A stretch of 64,000 nucleotides of DNA from Trichobilharzia regenti (GCA_944472135.2 OX235265.1:53703112-53767111), one strand, 5' to 3'. Shown: positions 34,303 through 47,024, counted from the stretch's first letter. The notes: generated by a model not told the origin, from the letters alone. A program made the numbers and translations.

Positions 34303-35918
34303 CATTAGAAAGAAGATATCTTTTCGGCGATTTCATTTTCAAAAGCTGTACAATCACATTTAAATACATAATTTTACATGAATACAATTCTTGTTTGATT
34401 CCCCATAATTACGACGGCGAATAAAAGGTGATAGTTATTTTCAACTAGATATGGTTTTCACGACAGGCTTAGAAACAAAATTACACAGGATTATAACGGG
34501 TAACAAGTGTGTAAAAATGAGCATGGAAACAAAATTGAAATAATAATTTCCAACTTAAGATTGGATTTAGGAGGTATGAATATAGATTACAAGAGCTTTA
34601 GAAACACAAAAATTCCACAGGATTAAGTAATAATTGTAAAATAGTTATTTCAAACGAATTATAAATTTGAACAGGAAAAGCATGGAAACAAACTTAAAAT
34701 AACTGTTTTTATAACTGAAAAAATTAGGTGAATCTAATGAAGACTGAAGGAATAAGAATCACACACACAACAAACGAAAAAAGCTCAAAAAGAAAAAAGA
34801 GAACGAAAGAAAAAAACCCAAAACGGAAGCTAAGCGAACATACCGAACTAGATCGATGGTAGTTGTAGAGGTTGGACTAATTTTTTTGAACACACAGCTC
34901 CGGCTCTTCGATGCATATTGCGAGGGCTTCTGCAGTACAGAGAAGTCGGAAACATACTGCTTTTGGTAGGCTTCTGTTGACTTTCTAAATTAATTTGAAA
35001 GAATCAGTTAAGATGTTGTGGGAGGTGTTGATCAGATGTTCAATAATGGCACTTCGATTGAACCGGTGTCCTCTGTTCGCGGCCATGCTGCGTAATGTCC
35101 TCTAACACGTTTTGAAAGGACGAGTATACAACGACCTATGTACCTAAATCCGCTTGAGAAGGTGAACTGGTATATGCACACTGAATTGGTCATATGCGAG
35201 AGTTTGTCCTTCGTGTTGTTTCGAAGTACTGGACGGCTAGAGAATGTCACTCTTAGTGTTGCTTCAGGGAAAGTCTTCTTTAAAGAGTTGGATATTCTCC
35301 TCTTGAGGATGTCGACTGCCAAATCTCTTTTGAAATTCAGATTCAGATACAGCGTTTTCATTGACGCTGAATCGCTTTTCTCTCTGTTTGGTTAAAAATT
35401 TCATGTTCTTTTCGACAAAACGTGTTGGGTAGCCATTTTGAGTCAGGATATTTTTGAGGAATAGGGGCTCCTCTTCCATGCAATCGCTGCTGCAGATTTT
35501 TTCAATGCGATGATTTAGTGCGCTGATGAGAGCTCGTTTTCAGCTCAAAGGTATCCAACTATGGAAATGCGTTAGTTGGCCGTTCCATGTCGGTTTTCTG
35601 TGGATGGACCTCTTCAGTGTTCCATCATCTCTTCTTGTTAATTTCACGCCTTTGAATCGTTTTCTGATTCCATTGTGAATTTAATCTAAGGATGGGAATT
35701 ATTCAATTCTTGTAAGATGCAGTTGGGGTCCGAGTTATCGTAGCAGACTATATCTAGTTGAAAATAGTTATCACCTTCGCCGTCGTAATTATGTGGAATC
35801 AAACAAGAATTGTATTCATGTAAAATTATGTATTTAAATGTGATTGTACAGCTTTTGAAAGTGAAATCGCCGAAAAGATATATTTGCAGAACTTCATGTT
35901 ATCTTCTTTCTATTGTAA
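34303..35918 (-). mobile_element. PLE copy flanked by about 150-bp inverted repeats
   Basis: The arms 34303-34454 and 35749-35918 are reverse complements (sharing, for example, CGCCGTCGTAATTATG and GATTGTACAGCTTTTGAAA). Between them on the minus strand: GTLKRSIHRKPTWNGQL (35640-35590), MEEEPLFLKNILTQNGYP (35479-35426), then the connector and CIYQFTFSSGFRYIGRCI (YIG core) near 35180-35125, with stops. The C-terminal AEALAI motif appears near 34940. It lies in intron 3 of the CSPG-repeat gene, antisense. Confidence 0.8.
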
Positions 35919-35959
35919 GAAATAAACTTACCTTTTACGGAATTCTATTCAACCACTGC

Positions 35960-36444
35960 CTAAATTCTACTCTTACATTATACAGCTTTGGATGGTTTCT
36001 AACTGCCCTTGACCAAACCCATAATGGATGTTCAGTAAGACAGCTTTTATGTCTGATATTTTCATGTGTTGCTTTATAGAACTATTTGGATAACTTATTT
36101 CCATGAAGGAATCATGGATATATTCAAGCCCCTTTTGTAAGTGGTCTTCGATAGATACCTTTCTCGCTGTCTTCTCAAGACAACTAACAATAGTTCTTTT
36201 ATATTTACCGGGCATAAAACTAAGGAAGTGCGTCTATAGCTCTGTGAACATGTTTTTTCTATACACGTTTCTTCAAAATGACCCATCTTCATTCTTAATG
36301 AACAAAATACCCAGAAAATGTAGTGTGTTTTCCCATTCCTCTTCCCAGGTGAAAGTGAGCGAAGACTGGTAGTTATTAAATTCTGCAAATAATTCATCTA
36401 CGTTTACATTCTCATGTGAAGATAAATGCCTTATTAATATGGCG

Positions 36445-36513
<69 letters not shown>

Positions 36514-37160
36514 CAGCTCAATACTAACATCTGTCAATAGTCCATTTTCAACTTTTGCAAGGAAGTCTGTTAGAGTCAGGCCTAATGATTAGCCAATAGC
36601 AATTCCATTTGTTTGTTTGTAATATGTATTACTGAAAACAAAGTGCACATTCGTAGCACGCTCAAGGAGTAACTGTTTGAGGCTAGGCAGAGGAATTCCC
36701 GTGTACATTCGTTTTTCAGTGATTTCCTGGTATATTTAATCCAAAGCCTCAGATATTGTAGAAATAAAGTCAAAGACGTCCTTAATTCTGTATCTCATAA
36801 TTTTCGGTGTGCGAAGGCCGTAAAATTTGAGTTGACTACTTTGCCGTCCCATTATGTAGTGAATTATAATCTTCTGAAACTGAATAAAGAGAAAGCACCG
36901 CTTCGTGAGCATTGAGTAGATTGTAAAGTTGTGGAATGTTAATCACTGTCAGTTTCATCGATTCACAAATGGTTGTCAATATAATTCCTTTCAGGTGCAA
37001 CTTTTGAACAGTTTTTCATTAGTTTTCCTGTCTTTGAGTCTAGTTTTTCGGAATCACCAAGCGATAGACCGTTTGATCATTCTTCTGAGACATTTGTAGG
37101 GAGCCGATGTCACGTAAGTGATGTCCAGAGTTGATTTTCTCTTCGTATACACTTTTAGCT
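35960..37160 (-). mobile_element. PLE copy, RT palm split by an (AT)n expansion
   Basis: The minus strand reads FSNTYYKQTNGIAIG-stop-SLGLTLTDFLAKVENG near 36640-36545, the PLE GSxLGPxLADxF motif. The (AT)n follows where the YVDD catalytic motif should be, then LTFTWEEEWENTLHFLGILF (36360s) and PGKYKRTIVSCLEKTARKVS (36214-36155). Stops and frame changes are present. It lies immediately upstream, in the same orientation, of the 34.3-35.9 kb copy. Confidence 0.8.
36449..36506. repeat. (AT)n microsatellite inside PLE reverse transcriptase
   Basis: About 29 AT units; it reads through as alternating Tyr-Ile codons in the minus-strand frame. Confidence 0.95.
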
Positions 37161-37198
37161 AATTTAGTATATCATTTTTATTTTATTTCCAAACTCAG

Positions 37199-37521
37199 CA
37201 CTTTAATTTAGCACTGGAACCAAAGACATTTAGATCGTTGACCGATTCAAAACTGACGCCCATCATAAACAAGGAAAATCCAGTTAGACATGATGAACCA
37301 TTCAGACAGAAGAAAATCCTTGTCCGTCCACATATGCAACTAAGTACTCAGAATGAAATGACTCGCCTACCTAAAAACACTTTGAAAATGGACTTTTCAT
37401 ATATTCAAAGCAACCATAGCAAGAATAAAAATACTTATCATAATATGGCTAGTGTAAAAAGTGCAAAAATTCTGTTCAACATAAGGTCAGGACCTAAGTA
37501 TGGTTCCATGATATCAAATAA
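37199..37521 (+). CDS. CSPG-repeat protein, exon 4, start of repeat 7
   Basis: Starts after TTTCCAAACTCAG and ends at the strong donor GTGAGT (37522), phase 2 out. It reads HFNLALEPKTF, closing repeat 6, then a polar spacer (LTDSKLTPIINKENPVRHDE) and ILFNIRSGPKYGSMISN, the hydrophobic strand plus PxxG turn of repeat 7. In-frame stops occur just beyond the donor. Confidence 0.83.
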
Positions 37522-37814
37522 GTGAGTAATCTAGCATGCAATGTGACATTTACATTACTTTGTTTTAGTTTTCCTTATTTCACAAATACACTAGGTAACT
37601 ATGAAACTATGATACTCATAGAAATGTTACATAGATTATTTCGGCAATGAATACGAGTTATATCAACTGGGAACACTCGCCAACTATATAAACGATACCA
37701 CCTATCGGAAACGTCTGAATTGATGCATCAAGTTTCTGGATGGTACAGATGCAATGACTTCACATTAATGTAGCAAGTTTAAATGTTATTCATTATGCCA
37801 ACTGCAACAGATCT

Positions 37815-37910
37815 CCATATCGCTCTTTCATTCCTGGCTTTGACATCATCATCCCTGGTGCCTGTAGTTGAAAGTATGTTGTCTAGACAGGTAAATGAAA
37901 AGTATCAGCT
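37815..37910 (-). pseudogene. RTE LINE scrap (RT C-terminal region)
   Basis: The minus strand reads a diverged form of SFTYLGSIVSTTGG and DDVKARNERAIWRS, homologous to 5790-5690 of the larger LINE remnant. It lies in intron 4. Confidence 0.65.
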
Positions 37911-38282
37911 GAACAACAGTTTTCTTTATAGCAACTAATCAAAGGGACGTTTGTAATGAATACAAAATTTTCCACTGTTTCTGGAGTGACAGTTTTCCTA
38001 TTACTTTACCTTGAAAATGTTTTATTCTATTACTAAATTTACTGCGAGTAAAAGACATATCAAATCACAGTCTGTTTCACTTCATTGGTTCAGTACTTTC
38101 GTGCATAACCTAAATTTATTTCTGTGATGTCCACGACTCTGGTAATGTGAGTATAAATACCTCTCTAACAGTTTGTTTGTCCCGACTAAAACATGATACT
38201 TAAAAAAGAATGGTACATGCGGTTTAAATTTTTCGCAATGTCCCTTATATCAATGCTAATATCCTTACAATTATCAATTCAG

Positions 38283-38385
38283 GCTTAATCGGACCATTCG
38301 TTTATTCTCCGACTTGGATCTTGCTGCCAATGATATTTTTTATCACAATTTTGGAAACAGATCAACATATGAAGATCAAGTTGAA
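38283..38385 (+). CDS. CSPG-repeat protein, exon 5, FT-x-x-DL block of repeat 7
   Basis: 103 bp between TCAATTCAG and GTAAGT. Joined to exon 4 across a split codon (AA|G = Lys) it reads NRTIRLFSDLDLAANDIFYH and then GNRSTYEDQVE, a textbook CSPG-repeat end (FxxxDLxxxxIxYxH, then EDxxE). Phase 0 out. The phase match and motif continuity support it despite the small size. Confidence 0.88.
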
Positions 38386-39544
38386 GTAAGTTTAAGAATG
38401 TAATCAGCCTTTTACTGATCACCATTTTGACCCGAATGAGGTCCATTTTAGGAATTTAAAGTGCTAACTTTAAGTACACATTTTAATCACACACACAACC
38501 GGATGATACCTTTACCTTCCGTTCACATCTAAGAAACATCTTTCCCACACGGCATAATTGATCATTTTCATATAGACAGATGGACAACATTTTATTGTAT
38601 TAGATATTTATAAAGGGATTTAGATCTCATTATTTGAGTCTTTAAAGCCAAAGAATCTCAGATCATGCACTGTTTTTAAGGCAGATGATAAACAACTGTT
38701 CCTCGTAAGTTCAGTTTTATAAATACATGTCTTTAGAATGCTGCTGCAACCTCTCAAGTTTTCGAGAATTTTAATTTAGAATTATAATTAAAAGTTACGT
38801 TGTCTTCTTTCCAGTTCAGCGTATGCTGGCTAACACTTCATTTCCTTATGAGGCTTTTACTAACTGGTTTCATGGACTCCTCATATATATGAGTCCGAAA
38901 AACTGGAATTTATCTGTACAGAGAATAAATATCACGTAGAAATTTTAGATTTTTGATTGTGTAAATTCATGAACCATTTAAGAATAACTATTTGTTTACT
39001 AAAAAAAAGTGCACCTTCGAATCTTAGACATCTGATTCTGAAGCATGTAAAATGTACATATAATAGTTTGCTTATCAGTTGTTCTGGGTAAAGTAGAAGT
39101 CAGTCAAATAAAATGCTATTAGAAAATTACGTTTCTGTATATTTGCGGTGGGATGTATGCGTGTTTTATGATGGTGCATTAGTATAAGGTGTTTTCTTGG
39201 ATTTCATTTTTCCTTTGCATCTATGAGTGCTAGGCTTTTGAAAGAAATGTTTCAAGTTAAAAACCTAGTTCATTTTAACGCAGATATCGAAAATTTCATT
39301 TTCAGAATTGGCAACTTCTTGTTCCTTGAATTTCAGTGTTTATTGACAACCGTTTTAATATGGATACAAACCACAAAGTACCGACTGTTTTGGTGAAGCC
39401 ACTTGAAAAGTTTTACTTCATATTGACTTACAACTCAGTTACTTTTGAACAGTTACTTATTTCCACTATGTGTGTCATCAATGAATTAATTACATTTCAA
39501 ATATTCCTACTTCGTTAACGAAATCAGAGTTTTTTTGTTATTCC

Positions 39545-39745
39545 CGTGCGTCGGTGGCACAGTGGTTAGGACTCTCGCCGACCATGCACATGGTCCGGGG
39601 TTCGAGCTCACGACGACGCACACCTGATATCTATGGTTGGCCTGCGAAATTCGGGCTACCAATATCCACGCTGAAAATTCCATACTTGTACCAAAAATAC
39701 AGTGTGGAATCAAGCTGTAATCAAAAAATCAAAATCAAATCAATA
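39545..39745 (+). mobile_element. tRNA-derived SINE
   Basis: The head GTCGGTGGCACAGTGGTTAG holds the A box, and GGTCCGGGGTTCGAGCTC (39591-39608) holds the B box of a tRNA-like Pol III promoter. A roughly 100-bp unrelated body ends in AATCAAAAAATCAAAATCAA, a simple tail. The head is shared with the SINE at 44046-44282. It lies in intron 5. Confidence 0.75.
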
Positions 39746-40246
39746 CTTCAGTTATCCCTAGTCTGTACTAAATCTGTTTATTCAGTATTATTCTGTGACA
39801 ACTACTGGTACTGACACTCTGAAAGATAGCTAGGTTAAAGACATTGAAATAGATTTACTAGCCTGGTTTTATGATTAAACTGGATTACGAAATGCAACTA
39901 CTAAAGATCTGATACTTTTTGCCTTAGTTGAATATTCTAGAAAACAATCTATTTGCAAAAACTTAAGGGAATCTGTGACTTTTATAAGTAACTCTTTATT
40001 CTTGTTTATTTTAATATCATTGTATATCCTTCAATTTTTTTATCTATGTTGTTTGGTAGTGTGATAACCTAAACCGATTTACTTATGATCATGGTTACTT
40101 GTTACTGTGAAATGTCTGTCTAATGCTATTACCTTACGTGTGTTATTGTTTTTGATGACATATTTGATCAATAAAATTCTTATGAAAATAACTACTTCCA
40201 GTTACAGTGACATGAATTTTAGGCGATTTTTTTAAAATTTTTTCAG

Positions 40247-40433
40247 TTAATTGCACTAGAACTTACAACAGAAATGCTGACAATAAATCCAGTCAAAATT
40301 AAATTCATGTTGAATGAAAAATTTCCTCGACCATATTTGGTCACTTGTCTACCAATGAGAATTTTGACTGGTTCGTCAACTGTCATCACAACCCATTATA
40401 TGAACGCAGCATTAACAAGTGGATTTCATTCAG
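40247..40433 (+). CDS. CSPG-repeat protein, exon 6, end of repeat 7 and start of 8
   Basis: 187 bp between TTTTTCAG and CAG|GTAAGC. Phase 0 in, phase 1 out. It reads LIALELTTEMLTINPVKIKF (the final strand of repeat 7), then LMRILTGSSTVITT-type sequence: PMRILTGSSTVITTHYM, matching the LxVxxGxxxxITxxxL opening of a CSPG repeat. Confidence 0.85.
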
Positions 40434-41394
40434 GTAAGCTTCGAAAAGGAAACAAGCGATTAGACTTTTGACAGTGCTGGGTTTTTTAAATTTTGCGAAT
40501 TTCCGCTGAACCAATCACTTCATGTTATCATTCCACTCAGTTTAATAGCACGTAGAATACTAGACTTGAAAATTTTATTTTAAGCTCAGTAAAGGTATAG
40601 ATTTTTATATTTAACAAAACACAAAAGGACATGTTTGCGTAAGTTTTTAGTATATTGCACTGTATATTATTAGCTGTCAATAGTCAAAATCTAATATTAG
40701 GATTCGATTTATATTAACCTTCTTACAGATTAAAATGTAGTATGGCTAATAATGATCTGTTGAGTAAACAAATATTATCCAGAGGTGAAACACCTCAAAG
40801 CACAAAAATTGTACGTAAGTTGATAAATAAATAAACCCACATTTACATTGGCTATGGCATTTCTGAAGTAATTGTCTTTTTGCTTGTATTAACCGTTTTG
40901 CATAGCTTGTAAATATATGAACGAAACCATTATTAATGGATGTATTTCTTTGTTTTATCGCTGTAAATAAAAGGAGTCGAGTCAATTTTGAAACATACCT
41001 AATTTGCTCAATTAATTCACGCATAGATCGGTTCCCATTCATCTTGTTAGCATATTTATCAGCGTAAAACTAGGAGTCTAGTATTTCAAAGGCATTATTA
41101 GTAAAATACATTCTTATCATAATCTATATTTAGCATATATTGCTAATGGCTTCGGAGTGATATTATTCACTTACCAGAAGAAAACCATCGAATTCTTTCA
41201 AGTAAAATAAGCAACAGAAGTTAATAAAGCAGGGTTAAATGAATTCATCAAATTTCGGTGAAACTTTTCAGCTGGATATCCTACATACCCAAGCGTATAT
41301 ATATTATCAAAATTACATTAAGATATGTTCTGAAGTCTGTTTCACTTACAGATACCATTTTGTCTTTCCTCACACCCTTCTCCACTTTTTTCTT

Positions 41395-41910
41395 AATTAG
41401 CTTCATATAATAATCGCCTTCTTTCTTCGTTCTCCATCGCTGCTATGTTTCATGTTTTGCCTGATTGTCCTCCTCTCAAGGTGTACATAGAGAGGCATCC
41501 CTTGTCATTTCTCTTACTTAGGATGTTTATGCAGGTTTCCGTACATATCGCTTTTAGAGTGTTCCAGCGTTGTCCTACTCAAGTTTCCTCGCTGATGTTA
41601 CTTAATGTCTCCAACATTTCCCTAATGACTGTAGTGGAATGTCCATTACGTCCTTGTCCTTCAGGTTCCTAGTGTCCAACTTGAATTGTCTGTCTTCAGC
41701 TGTTTGGCAGGTTTCGTTGCAGTAGTTATTGGTCTGAGACTACATTCGTTCCTCTTCTCAGTCTTTTATCCAGTTGGCAGCGTCTTGAAATCGAGGAGCT
41801 CTATCTGATTGTTGGTTTGTTCATCTGGTGAAACTGATGTCGCCGTGATTGTACGCGCTGCCTCCATCATCAAACATTATAGGCTCAGAATCCTGTAAAA
41901 GTTCTCTGTA
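41395..41910 (-). pseudogene. RTE LINE fragment (endonuclease to RT linker)
   Basis: The minus strand is homologous to 62220-62650 of the 3' LINE. Shared stretches include the regions around CATTCCACTACAGTCATTAG and AACGCTGGAACACTCT. It is diverged, with no usable open frame. It lies in intron 6. Confidence 0.65.
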
Positions 41911-42137
41911 ATAATAATAATGTTATTTAATTTCCAGTCAATATTTTGCCTAATATGTTGTGCATTATTTTAGCATTTTTTCAAATAATTTAGGTGTTTT
42001 TCGTATGTTTTGTTGAAACGAAATGTCTAAAACCAAAGATTGATAAATTATCAAACTTTTCACTTACATAATATTTCCAAATATAGTTAAAACAGTTGTC
42101 TGAAAAGGGAGTTAAATGCTTTGTGTTTTTAAAATTA

Positions 42138-42545
42138 CATGAAGGATTTCACCATGAGCTGCAATCAAACAAAATCCCTACAAAAACCAATACTTGAAAA
42201 TTTTTAAAATTAATTTGGAAAAGATTGGGGTACATTGTTACCACAAATGTTCTCGTAGTAACACTCGGTTGAGAGGTTGGAAATAAAGTGGTTTAGTGCA
42301 CTAATTCTTTCATACACCATAGCAGTTGCATCGTTTGTGAAGTATCCGTGGTTGACAAGCTCAGTGCAGTTCTGAGTATGTCAATTGCAAGTAAGAGGTA
42401 GGTACATTTAACTAAAGTGTCAGTTATGAATGACTTCTAGCTAATATTGGGGTACCTAGCCTGTTATATACTCTGATAGTGTTCTTGTGACTTTTGTTGT
42501 CAATAGCTTGAAGCCCTATGTTCCACTGGGGAACGTGAAGGAAAA
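42138..42545. repeat. SINE scrap and LINE 3'-end scrap
   Basis: 42138-42205 holds both terminal strings of the Sm-alpha-like SINE (GGATTTCACCATGAGCTG joined to CAATCAAACAAAATCCCTAC) with the middle deleted. 42505-42545 carries GAAGCCCTATGTTCCACTGG, the 3' end of RTE LINEs, on the plus strand. Confidence 0.6.
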
Positions 42546-43139
42546 AATTTTTAAAAAATTCTAGCTAATATTTGGGACTGCTAGGAAATGTGATTATTTC
42601 TCAAAGTAATTACTGCTCTTCTTCATCTTTTAGATTACTCAATCTCCACAACAGCTTTTCCGTCAATATTGCAACTGATTACTGTGAATGTCATATATTT
42701 CTACACTTATGATATAGTTGTCATCGAATTGTTACTTAAAACAAGCGACAGAAGTTAATAAAGCAGGAATGAATTCATCAAATTTCGGGAGAACTCTTCA
42801 TCTGGATACTCTACATACACAGGCATATATATATATCATTTGAATTACATTGGGACATACGAGACTGATAAGATATGAAAAATTTCGAACTAAATAGTAC
42901 CAGTGATGCTAATATTAGTAACAGCTACGATAATAATAATGTTAAAACGAGTTAAGATACTGGTAATGATAAAAGATACTTTTGAGTGAATCAAAATTAG
43001 TAACAATAACATATGGAATAAAATAATAATAATAATAACAGTTAATAAATAAAAGATATTACCATGGTAGATTCAGTGTGACTACGGTTTCCTTTTGAAC
43101 ACATATACCTGGTTTATAAACTCGAATTTGCTAGTATCT

Positions 43140-43680
43140 TCTTGTTTGTTTGTCTGCTGACAGCAGTGAATGACTTGATAGCGTCGATATCACGTCCGTC
43201 GTTCGCAAGATGTTTTGTTATCGAAATTTCAGGCACTTTCACTTCAACTGTTTCCAACCACCTAGGCAAATGCCTCCATCATGGGAACAGACAATCGTTT
43301 TTCTGTACAAACAAACTAACTGATATACACAGTTTGAAGTGTCGAGAATTGGAGACTGGTCTTTTCCAGGTTGTTGAAACACCTGTTTAGTAATGTTAAG
43401 AAACACGAGTTTTGTAGCATAATAGGTTCTCTTGATAGCTTTGTCAAGCTTTCGTCTGACCACTTCTTGAACACATCATTTTCTTTGAACGGCGAATGGA
43501 TAAATACGAATTTCTTTGTAACTGTTCGGATAGTTTTGCTGGGGCTCATGTCTTTACAGTATTTATTGATAGCCTTCTCAGGATACCGACTTTTAGATAA
43601 AATATCCTTCAGAGTTTTTATTTCATGTCCAACTGTACTGTCAGAACAAGTTTCTCCCACTTCATTGAACTGACTAGAAG
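43140..43680 (-). pseudogene. PLE fragment, connector and start of endonuclease
   Basis: The minus strand reads LKDILSKSRYPEKAINKY (43620s-43560), then TRTVTKKFVF-like sequence and, after a frame change, SNCVYQLVCLYRKTIVCSHD near 43340-43280, a degraded CxYxxxC region in which the YIG is lost. It lies in intron 6. Confidence 0.7.
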
Positions 43681-44045
43681 CCTACAATAAACAATGCATC
43701 TCATGGTAATCCCAATTTATGCAGAAAATATGGCAACAGTATAAAACGTACAATGAAGGAAAGTATATGCGGAAAACACGAGAATGACTTAAATGGAGCA
43801 CATAGAATACACCACTTAAGACAACTATGAGTGAATACAAACTTTCGTGTTTATGTTTCACGAAATACAGGTTGATTACCTTACCTTGCACACTAAAAAA
43901 TAATTGACTTTCTTAAAATTATCCAAAATAATTCCAGTGTTCACAAAATCAAAACTACATTACTGCGAACGGTTTGATTTGGAAGCCACAGCTTCTTCAG
44001 ACGGACTACCTGGATTTCGTTAAGCATCATTGCACACTCAAATCT

Positions 44046-44282
44046 CCTTTTGTTTTCTTTACGTTCCCAGTGGAACATAGGGTGGCTTCAAGCTAGAGGC
44101 CTGAAGTCTCTCTTGCAGTGGTGTTAATTTTTACGGGATGAGGTCGCTAGACTCATGCCAAACCTTCCCTCTTTACCAGTCTTATTTCCGGTTTAGCGAG
44201 GTCAATGAGTGCGTCGGCCGGGGATCGAACCCTGGACCACATGTATGTTTGGCGAGCTTTCTACCTCTGTGCCACCGACGAT
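44046..44282 (-). mobile_element. tRNA-derived SINE with LINE-like 3' end
   Basis: Minus strand: GTCGGTGGCACAGAGGTAG (A box) and GGTCCAGGGTTCGATCCCC (B box) at the head. The 3' end reads GCTTGAAGCCACCCTATGTT, then CCACTGGGAACG, nearly the same as the 3' ends of the RTE LINEs at 5189-5210 and 59842-59865. SINEs often borrow the 3' end of the LINE that copies them. It lies in intron 6. Confidence 0.75.
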
Positions 44283-44782
44283 TACTCTCAAATAGTACAT
44301 AAAATAAAGTTAACCTACAGGTCTCCTTAATGCAAGTTAACTTTGTTCCATGTACTAGCTGACATTATCTTTTTGTTATGTTCTCGTCGCCAAATTATTG
44401 CTATGTACTGGTCGAGAATTTAATAGTCCTGACGCAAGAAGGCGGAAATCAGAAGACCACTAGGTTTGCGATGATACTTCTATTTTCCAAACACAAGGAG
44501 AATGCAAAAGTGGTATTACACCAAAGTAAGTAGACACACAAGATTGTGTGAGCGAAATATATATGAATGTACAGACAAGTGTGTACAAATCAATGGACAG
44601 TCTTAACATGAATGGCTAATTATAATGAAGTATCGATCCATATATACATAGCAAAATATAGCAGACATGTCAACAACCACACATATAATATGGAGATCTG
44701 TCACCAAGCAACGGACTGTCAACAAACACTCATATTATATATAATATAAGGGGAATATACATTGTTAAAGGAGACAGGTTCA

Positions 44783-45064
44783 TCAAAGTGAAATGGTCAC
44801 AGACTGAGTGAGCAATAGAAGGAGAGACCACCATACACACATATATATATATATATCACTTTTGTTGTTTGATAAAACCCCAGTGATACTTCTGTAAATA
44901 TTAGCTTGTATAAAATGTTCAAAAAAATCTCCTTTTGGAAATCTAAACACACTGGGTTTGTTTAAAATAAATTTATGGTGACTCAGCAGAAAATTCACAA
45001 CGTTTCCTGGATATCTATAATAATTGACTTTTGTTTTTGTCTGAATGTAGTCCCACCATGACAA
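44783..45064 (-). other. Unexplained 90-codon open frame
   Basis: A continuous minus-strand frame with DYIQTKTKVNYYRYPGNVVN and FRFPKGDFFEHFIQANIYRS, ending at an AT run. It is unusually free of stops for intronic AT-rich DNA and its composition looks protein-like. I do not recognise the family. It may be a transposon N-terminal fragment or chance. Confidence 0.25.
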
Positions 45065-45256
45065 TACCCACAGTATTTTTCTGGAGTTTGAAACAGTAAA
45101 AACTGTATAAACGCAAATCTCTGCAATGGCTAATAATTACTTACGACCAACAAATATATACGAATAAGTTCTGCATAAACTTATCTGTTAATTCATATGA
45201 TGCAATATTTAAAAATTCTGCCTATCATTTTGTCTTTAATGTTTTAATGATTCCAG

Positions 45257-45385
45257 ATCATATCATGTATGAAATTTTATATACGCATCAAGGTCATATA
45301 TCGTTATTGAACAGTCTAGATGTTAGTGTTAGCACATTTTTACAATTGGATCTTCATAAAGGACGCGTGGTATTTGTACATAATG
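45257..45385 (+). CDS. CSPG-repeat protein, exon 7, core of repeat 8
   Basis: 129 bp between GATTCCAG and TAATG|GTATGT, phase 1 to phase 1. It reads DHIMYEILYTHQGHISLLN then STFLQLDLHKGRVVFVHN, a near-consensus CSPG block (FxQxDLxxGRVxFxH). The split codon G|AT (Asp) links it to exon 6. Confidence 0.9.
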
Positions 45386-47024
45386 GTATGTTATTTTAAA
45401 CACTATAGTTCATTTACTTATCTAATTTCAATAAAATTTTCAAAAGAATTAAGAATAAAGTTTTGCTTCGAATTATTCCAAAGCGTTATTTTTTTTCATG
45501 CAAGAATATTTCATTTGGTTTATTGCGTACAAATCACTTTATGACTGCAAAATGTAAATTTGTGATGACATAACAATTAAATAAACAAAAAGGAATTGAA
45601 ACAATTTAGATTAAAGTCATTTAAAAGCTTGAACTTACCGTATGGTCTTTCAATAGTTACTGAAGTCACAGGAAGTTTCTAGTTGAAAGATATCTTTATC
45701 ACTCTAGAACGTCTACAAATTTTCACTAAAGCTAACAGTGATATTTTTTCAAAATTAAGTATCATTTCAACTGCTGAATGAAATTCTCAGGTCATAATGC
45801 ATACAGTCACAGTACTGAAACTAAGTAGTACCTTAAATAAATAAAGTGAGTTGACTTACTTTATGTGAATGTACAAGAAATAAAGAAGCGAAAAAATATT
45901 TATGAAAGTATCCTTCCAAGTCGGTCTGGTTACTGAACTCTTGGATGGCACTAAAAAGCGTGTTGCTTAGGAAATATTCATAAACTCAGATTCACCTTTG
46001 ATTCGTATTTTCAAAATATAAGTGTTTTTTCGAACTTTTACGGGAGAATTATTACTTTTATTTAGACAGACACTTGAAGGCGAATGCTTTTTCCATACTA
46101 AAATGTTCACTTTGAACTTTGATTGACTTTAAGATTACCTCCGAGTTTCATTTATCTTGTAATTATTATGACTGAATGAGCTATCGATAACGTATAAGTC
46201 TGAATTGAAAAGGTGAGACTACACTGTGTTGTTACATTCCAAAGCATACATGCAGTGAATTCAAGGTGTTATTGTAGTGTACTTAGAAAACAGGCGTCTT
46301 TTTCTGAGAATGCTAAAACAGCAAATCGAAATGAGGTGTACGTTTTAGGTAAATAGTCCGAGCAGGAATATTTGTTTGTTATAAAATAATGATAATTTGC
46401 AGTTTCATTAAAGTAATTAGGCTGTTTAACTCAGCAATCCCAGTATTACCTTTAGGTTTGGTAATATTATTTAACTGATATGAATTACAAATAAGAACAC
46501 CTAAAAAGAATATTATGAGCGCTATGGAATACTGTTATTATGAATAGAGGAAATTCATTCATCATCTGGAAACCGTATAATACTTAAGTGTACACAACTA
46601 ATTTTAACGAGTAGAAATCAGTGACATTAAAAACAAGTGATAAAACAATGAATGAATAATGAACGTTAGAGTATATCAGAGAATATAAAAAGTAGTATCT
46701 TCTAGAATTATTATAATATAAAGTTGTCTAAATGAATTTTGGTTAACAAAATGAATTACCAAACGATGATATATATTACTTAAGTTCATACAGACTCGAA
46801 ATCCTTTTTAATGTTTTCGCACGGAGCAGCAGCAAATACGTCTAAGGTAACTTAGTTATACAACAAACAGATGAGTGTTTATGTGTTACTTGAATTTTCT
46901 ATGGGTCTGGTTAACAAACCATAACAATTTTCACCCTACGAGATTTAATCATATACCAGAGTGAATTCTTTATACATCTTATCAGTTTCACGAGGATTTA
47001 CTTATGTATAGTTAATTTATCGAA

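Noticed and set aside
35500..35560. CTGATGAGAGCTC string as a hammerhead core
   Set aside because: No GAAA or cleavage triplet at a workable distance; it is antisense to PLE coding sequence.
39545..39620. Possible tRNA gene from clear A and B boxes
   Set aside because: No acceptor stem or anticodon arm could be folded; it is the head of a SINE.
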